Shown here piece by piece: positions 46,102 to 56,781 of a DNA stretch of 64,000 nucleotides. Source of the DNA: Nigrospora sphaerica (taxonomy: Eukaryota; Ascomycota; Sordariomycetes; Amphisphaeriales; Apiosporaceae); contig JAGVVL010000022.1 in NCBI GenBank assembly GCA_018287875.1, positions 4,216,001-4,280,000 on the forward strand, given 5' to 3'. How positions within the stretch are numbered: the first letter of the stretch is position 1; the number at the start of each line of letters is the position of its first letter. The position numbers were made by a program, and so were the translations under genes. The notes below the pieces were generated by a model, which saw only the letters and a program-made list of their open reading frames with translations, was not told the origin of the DNA and made no database searches.

Positions 46102-46355
46102 CATCTTCGGAGGACAGCTTGCTTGTATAGGCGCATAGAAACACATCCGGTTAGTTTCTGCATCGTCCGTAGGTCCGCCTTGTGGGCTGGACGTGTCCCG
46201 TTGTCCTTGTCTTTGGGCATCCTGTCGGCATCTTCGGAGGACAGCTTGCTTGTATAGGCGGATAGAAACACATCCGGTTAGTTTCTGCATCGTCCGTAGG
46301 TCCGCCTTGTGGGCTGGATGTGTCCCGTTGTCCTTGTCTTTGGGCATCCTGTCGG
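46102..46355. repeat. 127-base tandem duplication
   Basis: Units 46102-46228 and 46229-46355 differ at only about two bases (a C/G and a C/T), so the duplication is recent. 127 is not a multiple of three and the units read in different frames, so it is not a protein repeat. Confidence 0.85.
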
Positions 46356-46502
46356 CATCAGCCCTCGTAGCCGGCCGGGCCTCCCGCCAATCGGCTTCTC
46401 ATATTTGAAGTCACGGGCGAACCGGCTGGTATTCCGATAGAAGGGAGAAGCGCGTCTGGCTACCGGTTACTTTTGCTTCTTGGGCGGCCGTGAGCGAAGG
46501 TA

Positions 46503-46628
46503 TCAGTTTATTGTGCAGCGCCGTGAGACGGCATTTTTGTTTCTGGCTGCACAGTACCCGCCACAAATGGAACTGAATACAAGGGCGACACCAACGACTG
46601 TCGGGCCGGTCTTGTGGGGGCTCGCCAT
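46503..46628 (-). CDS. possible 41-residue small membrane ORF
   Basis: ATG at 46628 in a strong context (CATCATGG) opens 41 codons with one hydrophobic segment (about residues 10-26) and a basic tail. It might be a mitochondrial or ER micropeptide, but small ORFs like this arise by chance, and I know no relative. Confidence 0.15.
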   Translation of the reverse strand: MASPHKTGPTVVGVALVFSSICGGYCAARNKNAVSRRCTIN

Positions 46629-47292
46629 GATGGAAAGTACGACGACAGCTCCAACATGTTCCCGCCGTGGGGGCAGCGGCACTCTCATAAGAAGTACGCA
46701 AGTGACGATGGCCGGGCAAGCAGCAGCTTCAGGGGGGTAAGACTTGAGGTTCCCATCTTCAGGTCAACGCCTACCTGCCCCCTTGAGCACAACATGTATG
46801 CAATACACGTCAACCTGTAGTGAAGCCCGAAGTGGATGGCAGGACGGGCGTGCAAACCCAACATTCCAACCCAGGAGGAACGGCACAACTTCCAGAATGG
46901 GAGCAACAGCGCCCCGGAGTTGTGATTGGGCGTGCCGACCTCTTAGGTGCCAACGTGCGTCAGCAAGTAAGTATAAAGTTTGAGTCGAGGCGTTGCTCGG
47001 AGGAGCGGGGGGAGTAATCAGACGAACGGCAACCAGGCGTCCGTGCATGCTTCCAACTGAAGTGCGGTCCCTTCGGTCGAAGACGACGCTTGAGGGCATT
47101 GTCTTCCCCTCCACCGCAAAGTGGAAGGGGATGGTTCGAAATCCCCTCGGTCCCCCGTCGTGGGACAGAAGGGGACAAAAGGCCCAGCCGGACCTTTGCA
47201 TCACGTCGGAACGCCAAGACGCGTTACTCCCCCATGGCGGCATTGGCGCGCGTCCGAGCCGGCAGCACTAGGGAGAAAGCCGGTCGCGCTGG

Positions 47293-47312
47293 AAAAAAAA
47301 AAAAAAAAAAAA
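47293..47312. repeat. A20 homopolymer
   Basis: Twenty consecutive A in GC-rich surroundings. It could be a microsatellite or the scar of a retroposed 3' end. No retroposed gene was recognised next to it. Confidence 0.85.
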
Positions 47313-47841
47313 GGCAGCTAATAATAACACGGCTGGTGATGAGCGGGCGCCCGAAAGCGGAGGCCCACACGCCGAAGACCCAATGCGTACGCCCATTGGC
47401 GGGGAATGGATGGATGTGTCGGTTGACTGGATCGTAGCCCATTCGGTGTGGGTGCGTGGGCGGTGGGATGGTGGGGTTGCGCTGCCCGGCGTTGGCTCGG
47501 AGAGTTGACAAAAAAGACCCCAGGCGGGTTATGAGTCGACACTGGCGAAGCAGAAGACGAAACGACGCGGAGACGGGGAACACGCAAAGTACGGACAGAG
47601 ACGAGAAGGGAAAGGAGCCTAGAAGAGCCTGGGGAGCCTCCGGTGCGGAGAAGAGAGCACACGCTCTGCTCCCGCGATTACCACCCAGTGACCGCTAGTG
47701 ACCGACGGACCGGACGACCGACTTATTCTCGCTGCTCCCCTTCCTCCCGCTTCCGCCGTGTTGTGTGTGACGAGACGCCAGGTTGTTGTATAAAGAGCCA
47801 GATTGCCCACCCAGGCACGCGACGACGGGCCAGCCGAATAT

Positions 47842-49029
47842 ATGATTGCGCGACACAGCCGCCGAGCTCTTCTTCGGCCGCAACCTCTGGGACAGGCTCT
47901 CGTTGCCTCGCACCGCCTTCTCGCCGCGCCGTCCTCCGTCACCCAGTCCGTCACCGTCACCGCCGCGCCGCTCGCGCTGTTCTCGTCGTCGCCGCGTCAC
48001 GCCGCCGCGAAGCACAGCAGCAGTACCGGCACCAGTTCGGCCGCCGCCTCGCCCTCGCCGAACCGCGAGCTCCAGGAGACGATCCGCCAGGCGCGCGAAC
48101 AGCTCGACATACAAAAGACCGCCAACGACGCCACCATGGCCAGCAGCACCGGCGCCGCCGACGCCGCCGCGGCCGCGCCCCAGGACTACATCCTGACGCT
48201 GTCGTGCCCCGACAAGCCGGGCATCGTGCACGCCGTGACGGGCATGCTGGCGGAGCAGGGCCTCAACATCCTGGACCTGCAGCAGTTCTCGGACCCGGCG
48301 TCCGAGACCTTCTTCATGCGCGTGCACTTTGGGCACGCGACGTCGGCGGCGGCGCTCGAGGAGCCGCTGGCGGCGCTGCGGGCGCGCTTCGCGCTCGCGA
48401 GCTGCGAGCTGCGGCCGCGGGCGGAGAAGCCGCGCGTGCTCATCATGGTGTCCAAGATCGGGCACTGCCTCAACGACCTGCTGTTCCGGGCCTTCCGCAC
48501 GCACCAGCTCGGCATCGAGGTGCCGCTCGTCGTGTCCAACCACGGCGACATGGCGGCGCTGACGGCCGCCTACCCGGGCGTCGCCTTCCACCACCTGCCC
48601 GTGACGCCGGCCACCAAGCTCGAGCAGGAGCGCCAGATCCTCGACCTCATCCGCGAGCACCGCATCGACCTCGTCGTCCTCGCCCGCTACATGCAGGTCC
48701 TCTCCCCCGGCCTCTGCAGCGCCATGAGCGGCAAGATCATCAACATCCACCACTCCTTCCTGCCCTCCTTCAAGGGCGCCAAGCCCTACCACCAGGCCTA
48801 CGACCGCGGCGTCAAGATCATCGGCGCCACCGCCCACTTCGTCACCGCCGACCTCGACGAGGGCCCCATCATCGAGCAGCGCGTCGCCCGCGTCGACCAC
48901 AGCATGAGCCCCAAGGAGCTCGTCGAGGAGGGCAGCAACGTCGAGAGCCAGGTCCTCGCCGCTGCCGTTAAGTGGTGGAGCGAGAAGAAGGTTTTCCTCA
49001 ACGGCACCAAGACCGTCGTCTTCAACTAG
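47842..49029 (+). CDS. formyltetrahydrofolate deformylase (PurU type), possibly dual-targeted
   Basis: 395 residues from ATG 47842, or 297 from the in-frame ATG at 48136. The C-terminal part is complete: an ACT domain (YILTLSCPDKPGIVHAVTGML) and a formyltransferase-fold domain with the catalytic Asn/His/Asp in NIHHSFLPSFKGA, ATAHFV and DLDEGPI. PurU hydrolyses 10-formyl-tetrahydrofolate to tetrahydrofolate and formate, balancing one-carbon pools. The first ~80 residues are rich in Arg, Ala and Ser without acidic residues, like a mitochondrial presequence. The first ATG has a poor context (T at -3), the second a near-perfect one (GCCACCATGG), which suggests leaky scanning to a mitochondrial and a cytosolic form. 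Single exon. Convergent with the DUF89 gene, 415 bases apart. Confidence 0.9.
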   Translation: MIARHSRRALLRPQPLGQALVASHRLLAAPSSVTQSVTVTAAPLALFSSSPRHAAAKHSSSTGTSSAAASPSPNRELQETIRQAREQLDIQKTANDATMASSTGAADAAAAAPQDYILTLSCPDKPGIVHAVTGMLAEQGLNILDLQQFSDPASETFFMRVHFGHATSAAALEEPLAALRARFALASCELRPRAEKPRVLIMVSKIGHCLNDLLFRAFRTHQLGIEVPLVVSNHGDMAALTAAYPGVAFHHLPVTPATKLEQERQILDLIREHRIDLVVLARYMQVLSPGLCSAMSGKIINIHHSFLPSFKGAKPYHQAYDRGVKIIGATAHFVTADLDEGPIIEQRVARVDHSMSPKELVEEGSNVESQVLAAAVKWWSEKKVFLNGTKTVVFN

Positions 49030-49443
49030 ACGGGCGCCGCGGGGGGCCCAAATTGAAAAAGAAAAGCGTTATATTTGGGGGGACGGTGGTTGGCTGGACG
49101 GCGCTCGAGACTTTGGGGTTGATCAGGAAAGAAAAAAAAAGGTGTTCGGGCCTGGCGGGGGGGGGGATAAAAAATAAAAGTAGCATGCTTTACCATTTCC
49201 AATATTTCAAGCTAGAAAGATTAAAACTTGGGTATAGGAAAGAAACTACAGGAACCCGCAAGAGCCTTAGAATCACACTATCACTTGCTCATGCAGCCAT
49301 AATCAGTCTCTATAATCTAAGCCACGCTGATGCGGCTTGGTCTACGTCTCTCTTTCGCTATCCTTCTCTCGGTACCCTACCTCTCCTACGCTGGGTACGG
49401 AATGAACAACAGCCCCCAATGTCGTTTTTTCCCCTCCCCGTTC
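49030..49443. other. convergent intergenic region
   Basis: 414 bases between two gene ends; AT-rich in its middle (49150-49260). Presumed 3' UTRs. Confidence 0.5.
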
Positions 49444-51226
49444 TTATTTGCCGCCCGAGAAGGAGACGACGGCCCACTTGCCGCTCCATGCCCACTTGCG
49501 GGCGCCGCTGTCGCCGCCGCCGCCCTCCGCGGCGCGCAGCTTCTCGTCCACGCCCGGCGGGAGGCCGACGACGACGTCGGCCTTGCACGTACGCAGCGCC
49601 AGCACGTTGATGCCCGAGCCGGGCCCGAGCGGCCCGATGGCCTCGGTAAAGGGCGTCGTCGGGTCCCAGGCCGCCTGCGGTACGCGCACGTTGGGTTAGC
49701 TGTGAGCTTTTTCGGCGGGTTCCTGGAGACATGATGACAGGGCACGGGGGCAGGAGGGGAACAAGTACAGGAGGGAACAAGGATCCGAGGGGGCAAATGT
49801 CGCAGGGGACAAACACCGGAGGGGACAAATAGCGGAGGGTTCGAGGATAAAAGGGTTGGGGGAGAGGGCAGGGGTGGGCACTCACATCGCCCGTCAGCTT
49901 GCGGTAGTTCAGGTCGCCCTTGAAGATGACGAGCTCGCTCTCGCGCAGGTCGGCGGCGAGCTCCTCGTCGGCGGGCAGACGCCAGTAGCTGCCGGCCTGG
50001 GTCCAGAAGCGGTTGGGGCGGATGGTGAGGCGGCCGTCGGCGTGCAGGCGGGCCCACTCCTGGAAGAGGAACTGGAGCTCGTCGGCCTCGGCGTCGGCGA
50101 GGGGCGCGGGCGTCTTGTCCTGGAGCCGCTCGTCCTCGGACGGCGTCTCGTAGAAGGGCCGCGGCGCGGCCAGGGCGCCCAGCAGGTCGGCGAAGTCGCG
50201 CGGCAACACGTCCGAGACGAACCAGGGCATCGACTTGGGGTGCAGCACCACGTGCGTCGCGAGGCCCGCGGCCAGCAGGTAGCCGGCCAGGACGAGGTCC
50301 ACGTAGAGCTCGAAGCCGGCGTTGTCGAGCACGACGTCGACGCGCCGCTCGGCGCGGCCCGCGCGCTGCGCCGCCTTGAGCGCCGCGTAGGCGGCGCCCA
50401 GGTCGTTGACGAGTATGTTCTGCTCGCTCGCCTTGCGCGCCTCGGACCCCTGCAGCTTCTGGATGTCCTCGTACGTCAGGCTCGTCAGCAGCGACAGGTC
50501 CGTCGCGTTGCCCCAGAGGCAGATCTCGCACATCTCGTCGAAGAGCACGCGCTCGGCCGCCTCGTCGGCGCCCTTGCCCTGCGCCAGCTGCCCCATGATG
50601 TCGCGGTACCGCGTCGCCAACTCGACCACCGCCGGCCGCGACGACCGGAACGTCGCCATCTTCTGCCGCGCGAAGATGTCGTACTGCTTCCAGTGCGTCG
50701 ACAGGCTGAAGGACGTGTGCATGCGCCGGTACAGGTAACACTCGCAGTAGAGCCACGGCGCGTTGAACCACGTCGGTGCGCCCAGCCGCGCCAGCTCCTC
50801 GTTGTACGCCGCCACGTCGGCCTCGCCGTCGTCCCGGATCGGCGTCAGCGCCCGGTCGTGCTGCATCTCGTACTTGAGCCGTGCCAGCTCCTCGACGATC
50901 TTCTTGCCCTCCTTCTCCTTCTCGGCGTCATTGCAGCCGACGATGGTGCGGTAGGTGTCGTCAATGGCGCCCGTCTGCGATTCGGAGCGAGGGAAACCGT
51001 GTCAGTGAATCGTTCGTCTCTCCGCGCCTCGTCGCCAGGGATCGTAAGTTGCGCGTGGCGGGACATACAATGATGATGGGCCATCGGTCCCGGGCGGACA
51101 CGTAGGCAAACGACGTCTTGTCGCTCGTCATGTACGGGGCTGTCGGCGGCAAAAGTCAATTCGCGGCTCGCACTCGGAGGGCGCGGAGGAGATGAGGAAC
51201 GCACGGGTCTTGGTATCCAACTCCAT
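49444..51226 (-). CDS. ARMT1-like DUF89 damage-control phosphatase
   Basis: Four exons: 51226-51205 (only 22 bases), 51139-51069, 50974-49886, 49674-49444, giving 470 residues with all frames joining (donors GTGCGT, GTATGT, GTGAGT, GTGAGT-type). The N-terminus MELDTKTPPYMTSDK and the RDRWPIII segment match fungal relatives only after the first short intron is removed. The DUF89 core has the metal-binding VLDNAGFELYVDLVLAGYL and VIFKGDLNYRKLTGD blocks and the PLGPGSGINVLALRTCKADV ending. Yeast YMR027W and human ARMT1 belong here; they are metal-dependent phosphatases acting on sugar phosphates such as fructose-1-phosphate, clearing glycating metabolites. The third intron (49885-49675) contains tandem GGGGACAAA-like units. 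Confidence 0.9.
49740..49850. repeat. degenerate GGGGACAA-type minisatellite in an intron
   Basis: About five ~20-base units of the type GGAGGGGACAAA with variation, inside the last intron of the DUF89 gene (plus-strand view). They lengthen that intron to about 210 bases, against 66-95 for the others. Confidence 0.6.
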
Positions 51227-54200
51227 CTTGACAGAACCGTGTGCGCGTTGGGGGTAAGGGAGGAATCTCGGAACTCGTGATGACCGCTTTCTTGCGCTGC
51301 CCCCGGGACTTGCTGGTCGGCGAGATGGGAAACTGACTCCGGATGACTTTAGTACCTGAAGCCTTTGGCCAGCCGGCCCTGCATGGCGGGGCACTTTCGT
51401 TTTTGGCGGGGTAGAACTGTCGTCACTGGCGTCACTCCCGCCCGGAGCCGCAGGGCCGGCCGGTACATTTGGTACATTTGTCCATCTATGGAGCCATCCC
51501 TAGACACCAGCTCTACGGTATTACTGCTTTGAGGGGCACCGCGCCGCTTCGATCCGTGGATGACCGTCTTTAGTCTCTTTGCGACCACATCTTCCCATGG
51601 CGGAACGTCGTCGATTCGTTTGAATCGAACACAAGCATGTCAAGCATCGCGTTGGCTTATGACGGTCCTAGCTCGAATGGGAAACTCCGACACCAGCGGC
51701 GGAGCATCATCTCGACCGCCGCTTCCAGAATTGCCTACCAGAGTGGCCTGTTAGTCCGATGTGGCTTTCGTTTCCAAGTGTGTTGTTAGTCGGGACTCCT
51801 AGCGTCAGCAGACAACGATGCTGCTATAAGGGAGCAACGCACGACGACTGGAAACTACCGACCTGTTACCAACAGCACGGGAGGGGAAGAATAACCGGGG
51901 GGGCACTAAGGTAGCTACGACATAGAATAAGTGTACGACTATGTCCATGTGATAACCCCAGGGATAAACAACCTAAATGTTGGTTCAGGGCGGACATATT
52001 CACGACCTCTATCCATCTAACCGACCCAACGGTGATGGCAGTGCGAGCCTTTTGCGCACAATCTGCGTGAGATCGACATCCGGAGAGACAACCACGGCGG
52101 TGGAAAAGACCGTGTCTATTGTTTTGCGGGAGAAATCTGTAGTTCAAGTACCTTGGGTTGTGGCACGGAGTAGACGGCACAGGACAGGGGCGGGGACAAG
52201 GGATGGGGAAGGCGTTCGCGTGTTTGGGGGTGTACGTCCATCCTAAATTAAGGCACGACGTCGTACTGCAGGAAAGTCAGTCTAGTTAAGCAATACGACG
52301 ACGCGGCTCTTGGCTTCGTTGTTTGCTTGAGTGCACTTTACCTGGATACTGCCTTCTCCCTTGCTGAAGCGGGATGGCAAGTCGTGCATACTTACCCACG
52401 TATACCACCCTCCCCCGGTCACGGACGCCTTACAAGCCCTTCCGGCCAGGAATTTCGAGGGGAGGGGGAAGAAGAAGAAACGATTGACGGCGGCAGAACA
52501 AAGGCGTGCCTCGAGTCGTCGCAACTCGGCACGCGGGCCGCGTTGTAACGGGAACGGCAGAAGAAACCAATAGCCTCGTCTAGCCGGGGGGGGGGGAAGA
52601 GAAAAAGCACATGATTTTGCCAGGGCATGCCCATCTCCCGGGGTGGTTGCCGAAATGAACAAGAGAGGCGAGGGAGGGACGCCACAGCCGGGTTGAAATT
52701 GCAACCAAGCGACCTTACCAGGCTCCGGGTGCTCTGCCTCGTTCCCTCCAGCGTCGCGATCTTGGCTGGATCTCCAGACAACCGGGGCGCCCATTGGGTT
52801 TGCGACACGAAAGTCAACATGGACCATGCAGAGGGACGGGAAGGAAACGCGTTTCTCGTGCTGCTACCACCAAGATTCTCTTAGGTAACTAGAGGCGGAT
52901 ATAGCGGGAGCAAGAGTCATGGTTCACCAACGAGCTGAGTAACAAGCCTTCGCCAAGGGGTGGTACGGGTGGGGGGAAGCCAACCCACAAGTTCCGGGAG
53001 GCCGGAGCCGAACATTCCGGTTCTTTCGGGGCACGCTGTGCTTGCCAAGTTCCGAAGGCAGGGCCTCTGGGATCAGGCTCGACCGGCCTTTGGGGGATCT
53101 TGTTGCCGGTGTACAACTCGTGATACGCACAAGCATCCAGCGAACTGGGGGTTGTTGGTGGGCTTCGTCTGCTTCCCGAAACGGGCATACTTCTGGAATC
53201 GCGACGGGCGCCTGCCCGAAATCGATCCACACGCACACCCTCCCCCGGTCATGTAGATAAGGGAACGTAACGGAACCCACTAATAAACCCGAGGCCCGGG
53301 AAAGGGTGCACTGCAACCTGCCCAGCCACGATCCGGGGTCGCGTCCAGATGCGAGACACGGCACCAGGCCACACGCCCGGATGGGGCTAGTAAGCCCGCG
53401 GCGCCGGGGGTTAGGCGGCCGGGACGCTGCTGGGCGAGATTGCGGGAGATAAGTGCGCAGGCAACCGAAGGGGGACGAATTCATATTTTTCTGGCCCCCC
53501 GAGGCCGTCATCGGCTCTGACGAGATCCTTTCCTCGGGCAGGACAGTCGAACCGCCCACGCGGAGCCCGGTAGACTTGCTCGGGTCGCCTCCGAACCGGC
53601 CAGGGGGGAAGGTCGCGTGCCCCCTTCAGCGATAAGCGCGGGAGGGGAGGGGGGAATGGCCCATGGGCGGCGTCAATAGTCTTATCGGAGGAGTTGCCGA
53701 GACAGCGGAGAGGCGCGAAGGACGTCCAGCTGGACGCAGGTTTTCCCTGCCCCCCCCCCCGCGAACGCCAGCTGCGGGTAGGTCATCTCTGTGAGCCCCC
53801 AAGTATCTACCTATGGAATCGCGGCCTGGAAGGGTCCTGTTCATGGCGAGGGGCACGTGAAGAAGACATGGCGCCCCGTCGGGCTGCCTCCCGACAATCG
53901 ATGGCCTTCTTGGGATGTTGGCCGGGCAAAGAATGCCGAACCGGCCACGGGTGGTAAACAGAGGTGCCCAAGGGGGGGATGGAAGTTGCCCGCATGTCGG
54001 GGCCATGGGCATGGGTGGGTGTTCGTTACCTGGCCGTGTGCGGACAGGTAAGAAAGGGACCACACAGGGAGGCAGGGCCAACAGCATCAGGCGCAATCCT
54101 TCACCAGACGACCACGGGGGACATATTGAGTTTCTCTCGACCCGGGCAGAGGCCCTGGCAGCGCCTTGGGGCCGAAAGGATGGGTTAGGAAATGGAATGT

Positions 54201-56781
54201 ATGAAAGAGGCATGTGTTATCGCGGAGCAGCGGGATTGGCCGGGCCAGCTTCCTTATCTCTAGGCACGGGTGGGGCTGAATGGGCCTTGGCGACTCTAGA
54301 GCCTGGGCATTGCATGGGGGCGTAGATCAAGAGTGGAAAAAGACTGGGAACCTCCGAGTTGAGGGATTCAGCGCGTACATCCTGGGGATTCGGGTCGGTT
54401 CGACGTAGACGGGCCAACCTCGTGGTGGTGCGTGAACGATATTGCGGGGTTGATTTGGTGCGCGTGTGTGTATGTGTGTGTTCCCGTCTGACACGCAGAC
54501 AGACAGACCTTCCGGGCGGCCTCGCGTCCAATCGACGGGGCAGGCGCTCACACTTCTGTTCCCCAATCCATGACGCTGACGGCAGCGACAACTGCCGCGG
54601 GCGAACGGTCAAGGTCCGCCCGGGGCTGGTCTCTCTGGGCTTGAGGTCCCAACCAACGTATGGCACTGCAGTTCTCGTTTATTTCGGGGTGCCACTACTG
54701 TACGGTAAGCAGGCCGACGATTCGACGGCGCCGGTTTTGTTTTCTTCTCTCCCAAAATAGGCTGTCTCTCTAGTTGCAGGTCCACTCCGGATCACCTATT
54801 AGCGTGCGAGTGGAGCTGGGTATCTAGTACGTGGTCGAGGGAGCTTCAGCGTGAACCGTCGCCGTGGGACGGGCAGGGAAAAAAAGGAAACCGCCCCAGA
54901 GTTTGAACAAAGAAGCAGTTGTTTTTGCGACGGACGACAGGCATGACCGTACTGCCATGGCCTACCGCGCCAACGAGAGTCTGTTCCCTGGGGCACAGTA
55001 CATGGTGGTACAAAACGCGACAGCCGGCTGAGCTCTGCCAAGACGGCGACGACGACGCTGCTGCCGAATATACAACTAGACGCGTGGCAACGGCGAGGAA
55101 GGCGTTGATGAGGAAAAAAAAAAAAGGGGGGGAAGCCAGCCGAAGAAAGCGTGGGATGTGCTGCCAACCCTCGTCGCGTCGTCCCGCTCTCCGGCCTGTG
55201 GTTCTCGCTTATGCTCAATGTCAGCACCTCCGACTGCGATTGGGAAGACGCCCTGCATAACCGTCGCATGTGCTCTCATGATACGCCGAGCCATTGTTGG
55301 TGTTTGGGTGTAACAGCCCGCCTGCTCCTTTCTCCTTAGCTGAAGGTGGTCAACGAGGGTGGGCGCATCCCAAGGTTAAACGGGTGGCTGAGGGCTGTGT
55401 AATGCCTGCAGCGTCTCTCCTCCCTGGGTTGCGCGACTTGTTCGATCCCTCATTTATCAGCAGTAGAGAGCAAGGGTATCCCAATATCTGGGCCTCTCTA
55501 CCTTCCTTGGAACACGTTTTTCGTTGGCACCGCTTCGACTGGACGAAGGTACGAAATGGGAGTGCGCAAGGTAGGTCAGAAGGTCCATACCACCTACGTC
55601 CATGATGTACTTCTTACCTAGAGGTGGGAATTTAGCGCACTTTGCCGTCGCGACCCTGACTGTGCCGCCACAAACGTTGCTTCCCGTCGACCCATTCTCT
55701 GTTAAGGCCGGGCCGATGGAATCGATCAATCATTGGCTTGGGATGAGGTTGGTGTTAGAGTCTCTTCTCTCCGAAGGGGGTTCCACACACAATGTACACC
55801 TATTGTACATCCATCCCACATCACCGCCGAGCCAAAGCCCGCGTCGGCCCAGGACAAAAGCTGCGATACAACAGTAAGAGGTAAGGCACCCAAGAAGGCA
55901 GGCAGGCAATCAAGCGAATTCACTCTCGACACAAGGTACCATAGGACCAGTATACGACCCTTACTAGCGCAGCCCTGCCCGTTCCCCCGTTGGGAGCTCT
56001 TATCAGAGAACCCCACTTGGTCATGTTGAATTGTCAACCCGTATCAGGTACCTAACCCAAGACATGTATCGCCCGGCAACACGGCGGACGCTACTTTCGG
56101 CCGCCCTGGACCGATACGGCTCGAGGCACTTGAGGGCACGCGGGTCCATATACCCAACCAGAAGGCTATAACACCCCCTCCGCTGGGCGGAACAAGGGGG
56201 TGCCTGTCTATCGCCGTGGCATTGGCCATTGGCATTTCCCGGCGGGACGTCTGCATGCGGCCGTCGGACGAGACGGGCGCTCGTTTGACGTGACACAAGC
56301 CCCCCCCCCCCGGGGGTCCCTGCTATTCAGGGTTCGCCTGGTGGTTTTATTCCCATCCCAGGTGCCTACGCCCTGGGAACCGTCGTGCGTGGGACACCAT
56401 GTAAGTACCATGCATGCGGGCGGTCGTCGTATGTGCTGTGCCGCCCAGCTCGACTCCCTCGCTCTTATTTAGCCTCTGTGCCACCCACCCCCGTCCCTCT
56501 TCGAGATCTCTCTTTTCTCTTTGAGGGCCCCTTCTCTCTCTGTTCCTTCGCCCCTTGCTTTTTCCTTTCCGCTAGTTGTGACGGTAGACTAGAAAGCCCG
56601 ACTGCTCGTCTATCCGCCTGATCCGGTGTGGTGTACAGGGTCATCCCCTTCCTCCCCCCCCCGTCAGGCATTGCGATCCGAACCACGAGAACTCGAACTA
56701 ATATCCGTACGGCTCGGTCGTCGGTATCATTTACTTCGTGTGTGGCGTAACCGCAACAGCTAATCGCAACTGTCGCCTACC
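51227..56781. other. 5.5-kb intergenic stretch without supported gene
   Basis: No frame with a recognisable domain. Contains a C-run (53751-53760), an A-run near 55112-55123 and TGATAAG on the minus strand at 55999-56005, about 780 bases before the ammonium transporter. Part of it must be the promoter and leader of that gene. Confidence 0.45.

Larger units (their letters stand above)
45685..47841. other. intergenic region with tandem repeat
   Basis: 2.2 kb containing a two-copy 127-base repeat, a 20-base A-run and a possible very short ORF. No conserved gene. Confidence 0.5.

Noticed and set aside
49856..51073. 405-residue plus-strand ORF opposite the DUF89 gene
   Set aside because: Shadow frame rich in Val/Leu/Arg/Glu; the minus-strand exons fit a known family.
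52924..53559. 211-residue minus-strand ORF
   Set aside because: No domain, Pro/Ser/Arg-rich, overlapped by other open frames; GC-rich chance ORF.
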